From NCBI GenBank assembly GCA_026874595.1, contig CM049309.1, forward strand, positions 9,513,076-9,577,075: 64,000 nt of DNA, written 5' to 3'. Positions 22,503 to 34,800 of the stretch are shown here, in pieces; within the stretch, counting starts at the first letter, position 1; each line of letters starts with the position of its first letter. This stretch comes from Sipunculus nudus (taxonomy: Eukaryota > Annelida > Sipuncula > Golfingiida > Sipunculidae). A program made the translations under genes and the position numbers. Below the pieces are notes generated by a model. It was not told the origin of the DNA and did not search any database. It was given only the letters and a program-made list of their open reading frames with translations.

Positions 22503-23569
22503 TCCGCCAAAACAGAGTTTTGCGGATACTATGTTTTCAGCCCATGCACCGCCGCCGCCGCCGTAGGTATCCGGAGAACTCCTCCGTATAACCGCTGGGC
22601 GGAATTTTACGAAACCCGGGACTATGTTCGGGTCACATGTAAACTGCTGCGCCCCGAGCTTGTTTTGACCTCTGACCTTTCCTCTGCGCTCTGCGTCCAT
22701 CTGTGCGTCTGTGTTCACACATAAACCCCCGTATCTCTGGACTCGTTTGACCGATCGGGCTGAAATTTTGCACGTTTATACATCTTGGATAGGTTTTCGA
22801 TTTTGTGACAGGTGGCGCCACCTACCTCCCCGTTTACGCTCCAGACAGTCATGCTAATATCTCAGGACTGGTTTGGCGGATCAGCCTGAAATTTTGCATA
22901 TGTATAGGTCAACATATCCCTTTAACATACCCAAAACTGGTGGCGCACAGCGGCCATCTGTTTATCTGCCTTTGGATAAAATCATGCATCTGCAACTGTT
23001 TTTGCACAGCGTCCATCTTTTTGTCTGCCTTGGGATAAAATCATGCATATCTCTGCAGTGGTTGGACTTATTCACATGAAATTTTGCACGTGTTGACATC
23101 ATGGACAGCTTTCTTGATTTTATGACAGTTGGCGCTACCTACATTCTAGTTTACGCTGCAGACATCCAAGCTCATATCTCGGGAACCGTTTGACCGATTG
23201 GGCCAAAATTTTGCATGTGTATAGGTGTCACATAGCTCTTTATCATACACAAAACTGGAGGGGCCACCTGCAACTGTTTTTGCACAGCGTCCGTCTTTTT
23301 GTCTGCCGTGGGCTAAAATCACTCATATCTCAGTAGTGGTTTGACTTATATGCCTAAAATTTTGCGTCTTTATACATCTTGGTTAGCTTTCTCGATTTTT
23401 TTTGGCAGGTCGCGCCACCGACATACACATTTCGGCTGCAGACATCCATGCTGATATGCAACACACCTCACTCTATTTCCCCTTGCCACTCAATCCATGC
23501 CTCACTTCTGCCGTTCCACTCTTATTTTGGCGGATTAACGTAGTCGCGTGTCGACGACCCGTATACTAG
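22503..23569 (+). mobile_element. Non-autonomous Helitron, family 1, copy A
   Basis: Starts TCCGCCAAAACAGAG after host A and ends CTAG before host T, as expected for Helitron insertion between A and T. The 5' end forms a near-perfect hairpin (TCCG(C)CAAAAC-AGA-GTTTTGCGGA). The 3' hairpin is at 23540-23558 (GTAGTCG-CGTGT-CGACGAC). An inverted copy of the 5' end (GGCGGATTA) lies just before it. Non-coding body of alternating units with CATATCTC...GTTTGAC...AAAATTTTGCA and palindrome GGTGGCGCCACC. Confidence 0.82.
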
Positions 23570-24531
23570 TTGTTTGTTGGTAGTGTTGTGATGGCAGCGT
23601 TTCTCTACCTGTCATGTCCATGTGTGCCCACTGGGGAAAATCCCACCAGTACCTGAGATCAAATGTAACTGATAAAATTGGCCGGCGGACCCTGCCTGTC
23701 TGAGCCTCCATACCTCAATGTATATCCTTTGACATAGTATATCCACGCAAAGGTCTTGTGGTATCGTCAAACAGTAAACTTCTTTGTTTCAATCTATCTT
23801 AAAGGTCTAGAGTCAAATTACTTTCAGCTCCTAAGACATAAATTTGATCCTCAGAATATTATGTGTTACCTCTCCTATATATGAATCACGTTTTTTTTTG
23901 TTGGTCTAATAAATGATTTTTAGATTTAAGACAAAATTTTTATTCTTAAAAAAACAAGCGATATAGGCCTATATTTCGCAGCTGACAACTTGTGTGCATT
24001 TAACAATGATATGATATCATCATGAAACACATACTAATTTCTGCATATTTTTCATTTATCAGCTTCCATTTCCTAAATTTTACATTTTTTTTAAATGATG
24101 GAAAAAATTATAGATTATGTATATGTTAAAGATGGCCTGTAATTGATGCTTCGAATCATAGAAAAAAGAGTCATTAACGAGACATAGAAAAAAAAAGAAA
24201 CGTAGCAAAGGGAAATTTTAAATACAGGTTTCCATGTTTTTATCGAGCTGAAACCTTCCTGTAGTTTACATGCCGGAATTTACATATCACAAATTACCCC
24301 TCTCCCCCTTCAAATTTTTACATGTTTCATAGCCTAGTATATATGATTAGGCCTAATGGCATTCAAGTTGCTTTTGCGCCATCCAAATAAATAGTCCTTA
24401 TTCTGCCTAGGGCATTATTTTAAAAACAAACTTGAAATTTTAGAATGCAAGCCTCGGCCATGCCGTGGGTCCCTATCAATTGTGGGATGCTCCGAAACCC
24501 TAAAATTCGGCATACATGATCGCTGAGGCAA
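23570..24531. other. Spacer between two oppositely oriented family 1 Helitrons
   Basis: AT-rich, with no coding signal or recognised repeat. Confidence 0.45.
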
Positions 24532-25386
24532 CTAGAATACGGAAACTCTACAAGCGACTTTACGTGTGTCCGCCAAAATTTGAGTGATAGGGGCGAAGTG
24601 AGGCAATGAGTGGCAAGGGGAAGTAGAGTAACACGTGTTGCATATTAGCATGGATGTTTGCCACGTAAACATGATTGTAGGTGGCGGTACCTGTCATTTG
24701 ACCAAGAAAGCTATCCAAGATGCATACACTTGCAATATTTCAGGCAGATAAGTCAAACCTCTGTCTAGAAATAAGCGATTTTACCCTAAACGGCAAACAG
24801 ATGGACATCAAGCAAAAATAGTTGCATGCAATCACCGCCACCAGTTTTGCGTATGATAAAGAGCTTTGTAAGATTTATACACATGCAAAATTTCAGGCCG
24901 ATTCGTGAAACCATTCCTGAAATATAGCGTGTGTGTCTTGTTCGTAAAGGTAAATGTAGGTGGCGCCACCTGTAATATAATCGAGAAGCCTATCAAAGAT
25001 ATATACGCATGCAAAATTTTAGGTGGATAAGTCCAACTACTGCAGAGATATGAGTGATTTTAGCCTAAGAAAGTCGAACATATGAAGGCTGTGCAAAAAT
25101 GGATGTAGATGGCACCACTGAAGCTATCCAAGAGTTATACACTCGTGCAAAATTTCAGCCCGACTGGTCAAACGAGTCCCAAGATATGTGGGTTTAACTG
25201 TAAAAACAGACGCACAGATGGACGCTGTGCAGAGAGGAAAGGCCAGAGCTCAAATCAAATGAGGCGCAGCAGTTCACATGTGAGCCGATCATAATTTCAA
25301 GTTCAATCAAATTCCATCCAGTGGTTACGGAGGAGAACCACGGAAACCTATGCGGCGTCGGCGGCGTCAGAAGCTTCTGTTCTGTT
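24532..25386 (-). mobile_element. Non-autonomous Helitron, family 1, copy A' (degraded, inverted)
   Basis: Plus strand begins A|CTAG and then carries the reverse complement of family 1: GGCGAAGTGAGGCAATGAGT, ...GGTGGCGCCACC..., and the CCTATGCGGCGTCGGCGGCG start region. Both the hairpin and the 5' terminus are mutated. Its 3' end faces the 3' end of copy A. Confidence 0.72.
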
Positions 25387-25691
25387 ATTCAAAACATGCA
25401 CGTAACGCCAGAAATGTAAACTATGCACATAATTATTCATTTTTTTCTGTATGAGATGTTCCGGGGTGTGGTATATTGACTTTAGGTGTAAGCATCGCGC
25501 ATAGGGTTAAGCTGCGCTTTTCATGAGGTACTGTATCCTACTGCGTTTACTTACAATAAATTGCTACAGTATTAGCGAAGCACATTAAAGTGTCATATTA
25601 AGAGTTCATAGATTGTAAAATTGTCACTTTTGAAGCTCGCATGCGTCAGTTCAAAAACAGAGTCATGCGAAATGGAAATCATTGCCATATA
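25387..25691. other. Gene-free stretch
   Basis: Nothing recognised. Confidence 0.4.
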
Positions 25692-25877
25692 CAGTTAAAC
25701 CTCGCCTAACGAACACTTTTCTTTCACGACCACCTCAAAATAACGACCACTTGTCCATAGTCCCTTTTCTTTTCTTTTTTTTTTGCTCTTTGCATTAAAC
25801 CTCGCTTAGACGACCATCTGGAAAGTGCAACATTTTATCAGGGTCCCGTAGGTGGTCGTAATTTTGAAGTTTTGCTG
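25692..25877 (+). mobile_element. MITE-like element with TA target-site duplication (pogo/Tigger-like ends)
   Basis: Starts CAGTTAAACCTCGCCTAACG and ends with an imperfect inverted copy (GAAGTTTTGCTG), flanked by TA on both sides. 186 bp, non-coding. The CAG-start terminal repeat and TA duplication fit the pogo/Tigger branch of Tc1/mariner. Confidence 0.6.
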
Positions 25878-26931
25878 TAAATATCACTGATTCAAATATT
25901 AAATCAGAACTTTTTCGTTTTTGTGAGCTAAAGCTCTTTATAACGAGGGTTTTAAAAAGAAAACCAAAAAGGTTATAATTTCTCTCAAGTTTATAAAGTT
26001 ATTTCATGTAATATATTTGTATATGAAATGTATGCCAATGGTCTTATTGTATCAAATTTCATTTTATACGTCATTTTCCGTATACTGCACATATATACGG
26101 ACTTTGAGTCAACAATAAACAGTAATAATTACTGTGTACAGTAAATGAGTCATACTGAGAAAAAAACAGCACCTATATATATGATTAGTAAAAAAACCGT
26201 AAATTGTATATGACTACTTAATTCTTTTAGCTCATCCGGTATGGTCCCTGGTGAATTAATATATACGCAATGGCTATGGGGCTTCCGCCTCCGCCCACAA
26301 TTTTCAAAAGACTTCTTATCCTTTATTTCTTGACCGAATTGTTGCTTTTTGTTTTGTCTGACATGTCTATGTGTGTGGGTTTTGTACCTCTAAACACAGG
26401 ATGTTTAACTGAAGGTTGCAAAGTGTGTCCATAAGGAATCATTTTCTAAGACATCCTGATTGATTTTGCGTTACATTAATTTATTTATCGATAACTGCAC
26501 CCATTCATATATTACAGAGTGTTAAATTAACGATTTTTTTGTTCAAATATAAATATTTCAAGCAAATATCAGGTGTAAGGTCTTTCACAGCGGCATCTAT
26601 CAGAAAATACTAATAAGTAAACACACTGCAAATGCTCCCCTTCAAGCAGAGTTGTAAAAAAAAACAGATGGTGTCAAGGATATGCCGAACGCTACTTATA
26701 GGGTTAGGATATTTGTATATATTGTTTATGTATGAAATCTCATAATTTTTTAGCAGAACATAAAAAAGGAAAATATATTGGATTTTGGAGGTACTCTGAA
26801 TTACAATAAAATATTTTTTATTTAAATGATTATATTTCTATGTGACACGGAGTGATATCTTTGTCCCTGAGTATAGATCACCCCATCCACATATGTCAGG
26901 CCAGGCATTTGTTCAGCAACTTTGTCATCTG

Positions 26932-27007
<76 letters not shown>

Positions 27008-27128
27008 TTATTTAACTGCGTGAAGTAACAGGCCACAAGTGTTCAACCGGACTTATATGTTCTTTTGTCCTTACTTGGCTCAAGCGGTGATGGTGCATGA
27101 ACCGGTATGAACCATTTGATATTTACAG
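25878..27128. other. Gene-free stretch with TA microsatellite
   Basis: Only AT-rich sequence and a (TA)n tract at 26935-27008 are recognised. A TTTAGCTCATCCGG segment near 26230 resembles the ends of the repeats at 33330 and 53065. Confidence 0.45.
26935..27008. repeat. (TA)n microsatellite
   Basis: TA units over about 74 bases with one AA interruption. Confidence 0.95.
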
Positions 27129-27258
27129 TTAGCCTATATCCGGTCGGACTGTTCACAGAAAACCACCGAAAATCAAACAAAGACACTAAAAATCAATTAA
27201 GCTTTTTGGCATTCATAAATATTTTAACTGCTTTAACCGTTAACTAACATAAAATAAA

Positions 27259-27314
<56 letters not shown>

Positions 27315-27680
27315 CTATACTGAATTTGGACAAAAATTATTTCTCTCCTGTCGGCAACGTTAGTTATATCAATTTTGCCAACAGGTGGCTATACTTTTTC
27401 TCCAGTCCAAGTCACCGGGCACGTGCTAAACACCGTTAACTTATATTTTTTATACCGGTTAATGTAAAATATTTATTTTGTTATATTTATTATTGTAAAT
27501 AATACTTTTAACCCTATTAATCTTATTATTTTATGATAGCTATCATATAAACCAATTAAAATAGTTAGTAATGTAAAAAAAACTAGTTTTTTCAAATATC
27601 ACATGCTTTTGTTTGATTTTCGGTGGTTTTCTGTTGTTTTTGGTGGTTTACTGTGAATAGGATCCGGCCCGTTAGGCTAT
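27129..27680. mobile_element. Non-coding element with long imperfect terminal inverted repeats
   Basis: Left end AGCCTATATCCGG...TTCACAGAAAACCACCG recurs inverted at the right end (CGGTGGTTTTCTG...GATCCGGCCCGTTAGGCT). The right copy has an internal duplication of the ACCACC segment. The interior holds a (TA)n tract (27263-27310). Superfamily not assigned. Confidence 0.65.
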
Positions 27681-28379
27681 ATAAATATCCTATCGGCTGA
27701 AGCGCTCGGTGATGTGATGAAATCGTCAAGATGGGATATCACAGATGTGGCAAGCTTCAACTGGGTGTCAATTTTACAGCTTAATTTGAGGTAAAATAAT
27801 AGGGTGAGGGGAAGTGCATGTGTTGTCGCTCAACAAAGGAAAATGTAATACGATTGTATCCAGACAATGAGAATAATACGAACGGCACGATAATATATAT
27901 ATATATATATATATATGTAGATAATTACATATTTACAATGCGACATAGGTATGAATTAATAAAAAAGAGGCAACAATTATCAGTATGAATAAAATACATT
28001 AAAATAATATGAAATTTTAAACACTGATAGAAAATTTTTATGCTTAAATCTAAATGAAATTTTAACATGCAATTCTTGTCAATCCAGCATTTCTTATAAC
28101 GTTTCCTAATGAAATTTCCTGAATTAAGATAGATATTATATTACCTAAATTTACGATAAATTTATTGATACAATATTTCATATATATTATGTATATACAC
28201 TTATATGTGTACTTTTAGGCCTATATTATTAAATAAAATATTAAAATATTCGCTTATGCATTAACTTCATAATTCACTAACATGTATAATACAAAAGAGG
28301 ATAGGAAAAGAATCTTTCATAAATCGTTCAATTTCTGTCCGTGATTGCGTGAATAAAATTTGTAAAATCTTAATGAAGA
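27681..28379. other. Gene-free AT-rich stretch
   Basis: Nothing recognised except a short TA tract at about 27892-27916. Confidence 0.4.
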
Positions 28380-28469
28380 TATAATATAACGCGCCTTCCA
28401 GGTTTTCTATGTTAATTTCGCGTTATTGTTTTACATCACTAAAATTTGGCCTTGACCTAACTGGCATGC

Positions 28470-28591
28470 GCCTTGGACCTCTCGAAGCTTGTGCGGGAAA
28501 TAAACAGATCTTCGCTTCAGACATCGGTTAGCGATAATGGGAGGCGATTAGACGCTGATGATCGCGTAGACAAGCCTTCGTATATGTCCAC
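28470..28591 (+). promoter_or_regulatory. Candidate promoter / 5' UTR exon of the MDC1-like gene
   Basis: A locally GC- and CpG-richer island in AT-rich surroundings, followed by the donor-like GTAAGTAAC at 28592. The first coding exon at 38967 begins with an acceptor inside its 5' UTR, so an upstream non-coding exon must exist. This is the best candidate I see, but the link is only inference. Confidence 0.25.
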
Positions 28592-28599
28592 ACCGTAAG

Positions 28600-31500
28600 T
28601 AACAAACACGTTTGGTTACTAACTGTCCTGTAAGTGACAGGATCCACCTGTAAATAACGACCTTCATATTCAGAAATGGAGCTCTGAACTCAAACATGCC
28701 TGATGGAGTGATGACATGCTGATCAGTCAGTCGCCAGCTTGATTACAGGAGAAACCTCGCATCTCTCTGACTGGCTTTTTACTGTCAGCCCTGCGTGGTA
28801 CCGGGTACAGCAGTGGCTTTGCTGAAACAGACGCGCCCATGTTACAGATAGATCCTATGGCCAACTTAAAATTAAATACAGATGTGCCGTTTTTTATGTT
28901 GTTTATATTAAATCCGATTCAGAAATTATACTATTTATAGCCAACACTGAGAATTACGCTGACATAACATGCGAAACCTGATCATCACCGCATCAGTCAA
29001 GTCAGTGAAGTGTAAATTTTGGCATTGACATCTGTTGAAAGTGTTGATGTGAGATGAGTTCACGCAGAGCATATTTATAACCAAGTACATTTGATTTGTC
29101 CATTGATCATTTGCATTGTTTTTCATATATAAACTGTCAAAAAGTAAGAAACACTATAAAAATTAACTGGATCTGTCAGCCCAGGTCATTGAGAAGTTGA
29201 CAAAATTCATAGATCTGCTTAACAGAACATTAACTTGAAAACTAATTAATTGAGTTTGATTTGGGAAATGATGTTTTTTTGTTTCTCAAAATATTACTGT
29301 CTTTATCAGGGGTAGATCGAGGATTTTGAAAAGGAGAGGTCCCAACCTTGCAAGACTTATTAAGAAAAGTTATAGAACACCTCTGGGTTTTCTAGTCCTG
29401 AAGAAGGGGAAGGGTCCAGGCGGGTAAAATTGGTTTGGAACCCTCAAAAAAAGGTTGTTGTGGCTCAGAAGGGGGGGTGGGAGGGGGGGGGGTGGGGGGT
29501 CAAGGCCCTCTGGATCAGCTACCTTACTGTTGAGGCCTTTAATAAATTTAAAGTTTGATCACATTCATTAAGTGTTTAATTGTATTAATAGAAGCAGATT
29601 CTGATTGGATTTTAATCTTGTGTTCTGAGCTGGGATATTACTTAATTAAACACCCTTGTTTATATTATTAATTATCAGGCTGCAAGTAGAATTAATATAT
29701 TAATGGTGCCAGGATTTCATGCAGGGCTTGACATTAAGTTGCCTGCTTGCCCTGGGCAAGTAAAATATTTACAAAACAGTGGTAGGGCCAACAAAAGTCA
29801 CCTCATATACTTGTTCAACTCCGCAAGTGGATCTAGTATTAACCTTTCCCTTATATTTCACTAAATTTTCCAAAATGTTTGCCCAACTCAAAAGTGTCAG
29901 TAATATACATGTCTTTACCCTAAATTATCTGATAATTGTCTCATATACGATAAGACTGGCAAAACAGTCCAATTGAGCACACTTTGTAACCTGGCCACAT
30001 TTTCTGAATTTTGTGGGGCAAGTTCAAATTTATGTATAGCTGGTAGAAGTTAGGTGTTACTAGCCTCATGGGACAAGTACTTTAATAAGCTAATGTCATG
30101 CTCTGGAATATCATTTTCCTCCTGCATAAAGAGTGATGGGACCATGAAAGAAAGAGCAGCTATCTGCCACATTGTATTTCTTGATGAATAGAAATGATAT
30201 CATTAGATTACTAAGTTTAATGACAGATGATCAGATTTTAGACTAGTAACTTTTTTGCTCAGCTCACTTATTGTCGGCTTTAATTATCATCTATTGTCTG
30301 CCATTCATTAACTGGCTGTTTTGGTTATAGGGCACAGAGACATACTGTTAGACTTGGAAACCTCTAACTGATAACCAAGGAGGTCTTAGAGAAACTACCT
30401 TGGAAACTTGAAATAAGTCATAGTGACCTATATTTTGTGAACCACAGGGCAATTTTCAACAATTTTGAGCTCTCTGAAAGTCAGACTCTTCTAAGTGTTT
30501 TATATTCTTGAATTAATATTTTGAGTTGAGTCATAAAATTGAGATAATCATGATCAAAATTTGCACAGATTGGCCCATCCAGTTCTATAAAAATTTCACT
30601 GTATGTCAATTTTGAGTAATATATATATATATAATAGCATAATTAGGCCTGCTAGAGAATTAAAAAATGTTTCATGTGCTCTCAGGGATTTAATTTTCCT
30701 GCTTTGTTTAAAAAATACTCTCTGTCTTTACATTTTAAATTTTTTATTGAAAAACTGGAAAGAAAAAAAATACTTTATTAAAATATGAGTAGATTAAGAG
30801 TTGATGGAGAGAAGGAAGCATCTTGAATACAAGTCCAGTGCTTTTGTAATGTTAGGTTGATATTTTTAAATTGACCTGGAACAAAGAATATCAATTATAC
30901 TTGCAGTTGCCTTTTACCGAGTCCTCATATGGTTCAGTTTGTATTAGGTATGACTCTTACCTAACACAAACTGAATTGTTCTTGTTTTACCCCACATTTT
31001 ATTGGGAAGCCTTAACATAATAATCTGCGAACTTGAAATCTTTAGGAGTGGCTGTAAAATATAGAACCGGTAGAAATATGAAAACAGTCAAGCTGTGCAT
31101 GGGTTCTGCAAGCTTAAAAAATACTGTGACAATTAGAGCAGGACAGCTACATTTCCAGGAGTACATTGTCGTAAAGTAAAATCATATATGATTGGGTTAT
31201 GTAAATAATATATGAGAGGTATGGTCAGTACTAGGACAGGCACGATTTATAAATTATAGATGTATCAGTTGAGGCTTGTTGGTCGATGTGTACTGACAAT
31301 GATTGATCTCATAAAATGGACAGGATTTTCATAAAAAATGTTAATAGTTGACTACTTCTCTTATACTTTCTTTGTGTGTTGGAAGAATATTTTTAAGTTT
31401 TTGTTTATACCAAATTTAATGTGTGAACATTTGGCATTTCTGTTGCCAGGTGACTATAGGCCAAGGAGTGAAAATAAAATGGCTAAATACAACAACCTCT

Positions 31501-33327
31501 GTGGAAATAAGACAGTCATTCACAACATGACCAGCAGGGGGCATGGAATCACATATTGGAATCATTAAGTTATGTTTGGTCTTGCCTTTTATATATACAT
31601 TGATAAAAACTGAATATTGATTGAGAAAACTTGGCTGATAATCAGTATTAAAAAAAACTCCCAATCGCCAGCTGGGCCCAGCCCTATCCTACTGTTTATG
31701 CTTGTATAAAAACTTGTATAAAAATGCATAAATACTGAATTATTGAAATATTTAAGTGTAAGATATACACTTTAAATTTAAGTTAAAAAAATGACCCATG
31801 ATATGGAAATGTAAAAATATATCTGAAAAATAAAATTAAACAATTATAAATACATGATATATACATCACTATAAACTTTCCCTTAGTTGTGGCATGTCCA
31901 GTGTATGGCTGGCAGGTAAAATGAATTTGATGTCTGTCTATAGGGTTCGCTTTTGACCTGGGTAAAACCTATTTTACCTAACCCAGAGGGTAAAACCTGG
32001 GTTAAAAGTATTTAACTCCATGTCTGTTTGAATTATCAAGTAGAAACCAAGCTGAGTTTCTTTCTGAATAGTCAGCAGAAGTTACACTCACATTTTGTGA
32101 AAATTGGTAGCATGCTAAATGGCTCTGAATACATCACTCCTGTACAAAACTAAAATAAGCTATTTACCACACTAACTTAAACTCATTTGGCTGTGCAGAT
32201 CACATCACTCTTATCAATAGGAATTAAAGGTAAACCCCAGGAATCTTATCTTGGGAAACACCTTGGTAAAACCTATTTTAGCCTGGGTTTTCCCTGGGTT
32301 TTGGGTAGAACCTGAAAACTCTGTCTTGCTATCAGATTTTCCTCTCTGGTCAGGGCTTGATTTTTGCCAGTCATGTCGGACTAGATATTAGTGAATTTCA
32401 ACCCCTGTTTAGTATGTATGACAGCAAATAAGCTTTGATATTAAATCACGGGGGCACATCTGTTAAAACAGTAGTATATACTTTTTATAACTGATTTACA
32501 CTGGTTGCCTGTTGTGGCAGTTACTAAATTGATTAGGGTTTCCTGTCTTTTTTTGTTACTCAGGTTTATTAAATAACACTTTCACAAATAGTCACTGCAC
32601 TTATGCTTTGTTATTAACTTATTGTTTTACCATCTGCTTTTAAATTCCTTTTCATGTTTGAATGGCAGAAGGTACTTTTTAACTGCTATATGTGTGTGCT
32701 ATACCAGTTGTTTCTATCATGTGACCCCAACCTTTCTTACATTACATTCATTGCTGAGCATGGTGTAGTTTGGGAAAAACCTGGAAAAAATTCAAAGTTA
32801 AAAAAAATTACATTGATTTTATTTTTTAAATAAAGGTACAAATCAGCTTGCAAAAATATGTAAACTGAGATTGTCAACACAACTGATATACTGACAGCTG
32901 TAATGGGGCACATGATGATTTTGTATGTAAAGTGACCACCAGGTGTCAGCAGTGCATACAGGCACCAGATCGTCCCAGTGAAAGTTGATAATGGTGGTGA
33001 CAGCTGGCAGATTATTTTGACAATTACATAAATATTTACATTAATAAGTAGAAATATATTCTCAAGGTAGAATATTAGCAGTTATTGAGTTTTGGCAAAG
33101 TTCCATTTTCACAACTGTAAGATTATGCATAGGACAAGATTATGGATAAAGCTGCAGATTTTCTTTTTAGCAAACCTGTGAGCTTATGAGATGGTGCGTC
33201 GTGCATTGTGTCGTGCATCGTCGGTACGTTAACCATAGCTATCTCAAAATGGCAGAAGCTAGCATCACCAAATTTTTTTACAAATAATCAGTCATCTGAG
33301 AAACTCTATCGGATTTTGTTTTTTTTT
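28600..33327. other. Gene-free intergenic or 5' intron sequence
   Basis: AT-rich with poly-G runs at about 29468-29500. A repeat carrying palindromic GGGTAAAACCTATTTTACC lies at about 31940-32330, and another copy of that motif class sits inside the SINE at 43320-43400. No coding exon was recognised. Confidence 0.4.
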
Positions 33328-34800
33328 AGCTCAGCTGACTATAAGTCATCTGAGCTATAGTCGTGGTCCATTGTCCGTCGTCTGTCCGTCCGTCCGTCAG
33401 TCTGTCCGTCCGTCCGTAGATGTGGCACGTTTTGAAACTGTAAGACCTAGGAATCCAAAATTTGGTATAATGTTAGATGTCCCCAAGATCTCCTACCAAG
33501 CCAAAAACTGGGTCTTTGCGACTTTGTTCCTTTGAGAAATTAAGGAAAAACCTCAATTTTTTATTAAAAACCTATTTTCACACTTCAGGACTGCCTAATA
33601 TCAAAACAACTCATCTGTTTTTCCTCATATTTACCATAAATATTCCTCTATATAGTTCCTATGTACATGCCAGAAATTATGTCTGTATTATATAATTTAA
33701 AAAAGTTATGGGCCCAAACATAATGCATTTTGTAAAAAATCAGGAAAGATATTTGATCACTTAACACAAAACATATTAAAGCTATGGACTTTTTTTCCAG
33801 TAATATAACTTTAATTAATCAAAATTAAATTGTATACCCAAAATTAGATCAAAATCTTTTAAATTTTTTAAAATATTAACAAAAATAAAAAATTGGTACC
33901 TTAAATTTAGCCCACCTTTGACCATGGCACGTTTTTTTCCTGTAAGTACTGTGGATTTAATTTTCACAGCATGTTTTTGGTAGCACTTCGTCTGTTAACA
34001 CCAAAAATTTGAAACCAGTTGATCAAAAACTGTAGATTTTATTCGAGTTTTTAAACACCATGTAACATATTGTTTACATAAAGCTAGTGTTATGCAGTTT
34101 GCAAGAGCTCAGCTCCCCAGCTTCAGCTCTCAGTTCCTTAAATTTGGCATAAAATTAGATGTCTCCAAAATCCCCTACCATGCCAAGAATTTGGTCACTA
34201 GGACTTAATACCTTCGAGATATTAATGAAAAACTTCATTTTTCCATTAAAAACCCATTTTTACACTTCAAGACTGCCTAATATCAAAACAACTGATCTGA
34301 CTTTAATCATATATAATATACATATTTTTCTATACATTCTCTATGCACATGCCAGAAATGATGTCAGTATTGCGTAATTGTTTTAAGTTATGGGCCAAAA
34401 CATAATGCACTTTGTAAAAAAATCAAGAAATATATTTACTCCCTTAACAAGGATATTGCTGAAGCTAGAGATTTTTTTGTCAGGGATGTAACATTATTTA
34501 ATCAAGATTCAATTAAATACCTAAAATTAGTCCTGAATTTTTCAAATTTTATAAGTTATTAGTATAAATATAAAATTAGTACCTTAAATTTTGCTCAACT
34601 TTGACCATGGCACGTTTGTTTCCTGTGAGCACTGTTGATATAATTTTTATGTCATGCACACATAAGGATTTCAGCTTTTTAGTTTAGAAAGCTGAAAGAA
34701 ATTGTCCAAAAATTGTAGCTTTTGTAAATGTTTCTATGAGACCATGTCAGACCTTGGCCCTCTCCAGCCCCTCTTGAGTCACCTGTATGTTGACCTTGTT
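33328..34800 (+). mobile_element. Non-autonomous repeat element with two internal units of about 690 bp
   Basis: Begins TTTTAGCTCAGCTGACTATA, with an inverted TCATCTGAGCTATAG forming a terminal hairpin, then a GTCC/GTCCGT-rich run (33371-33420). Two diverged direct copies follow (about 33430-34115 and 34130-34790), sharing AAACCCATTTTTACACTTCA-like and TAATATCAAAACAACT-like segments. Non-coding. Probably Helitron- or MITE-like. The right end is not defined. Confidence 0.5.

Noticed and set aside
22437-22724. 95-codon frame at the start of Helitron copy A
   Set aside because: Spans the Helitron 5' boundary and lies in a non-coding element; the equivalent frame is not kept in copies C and D.
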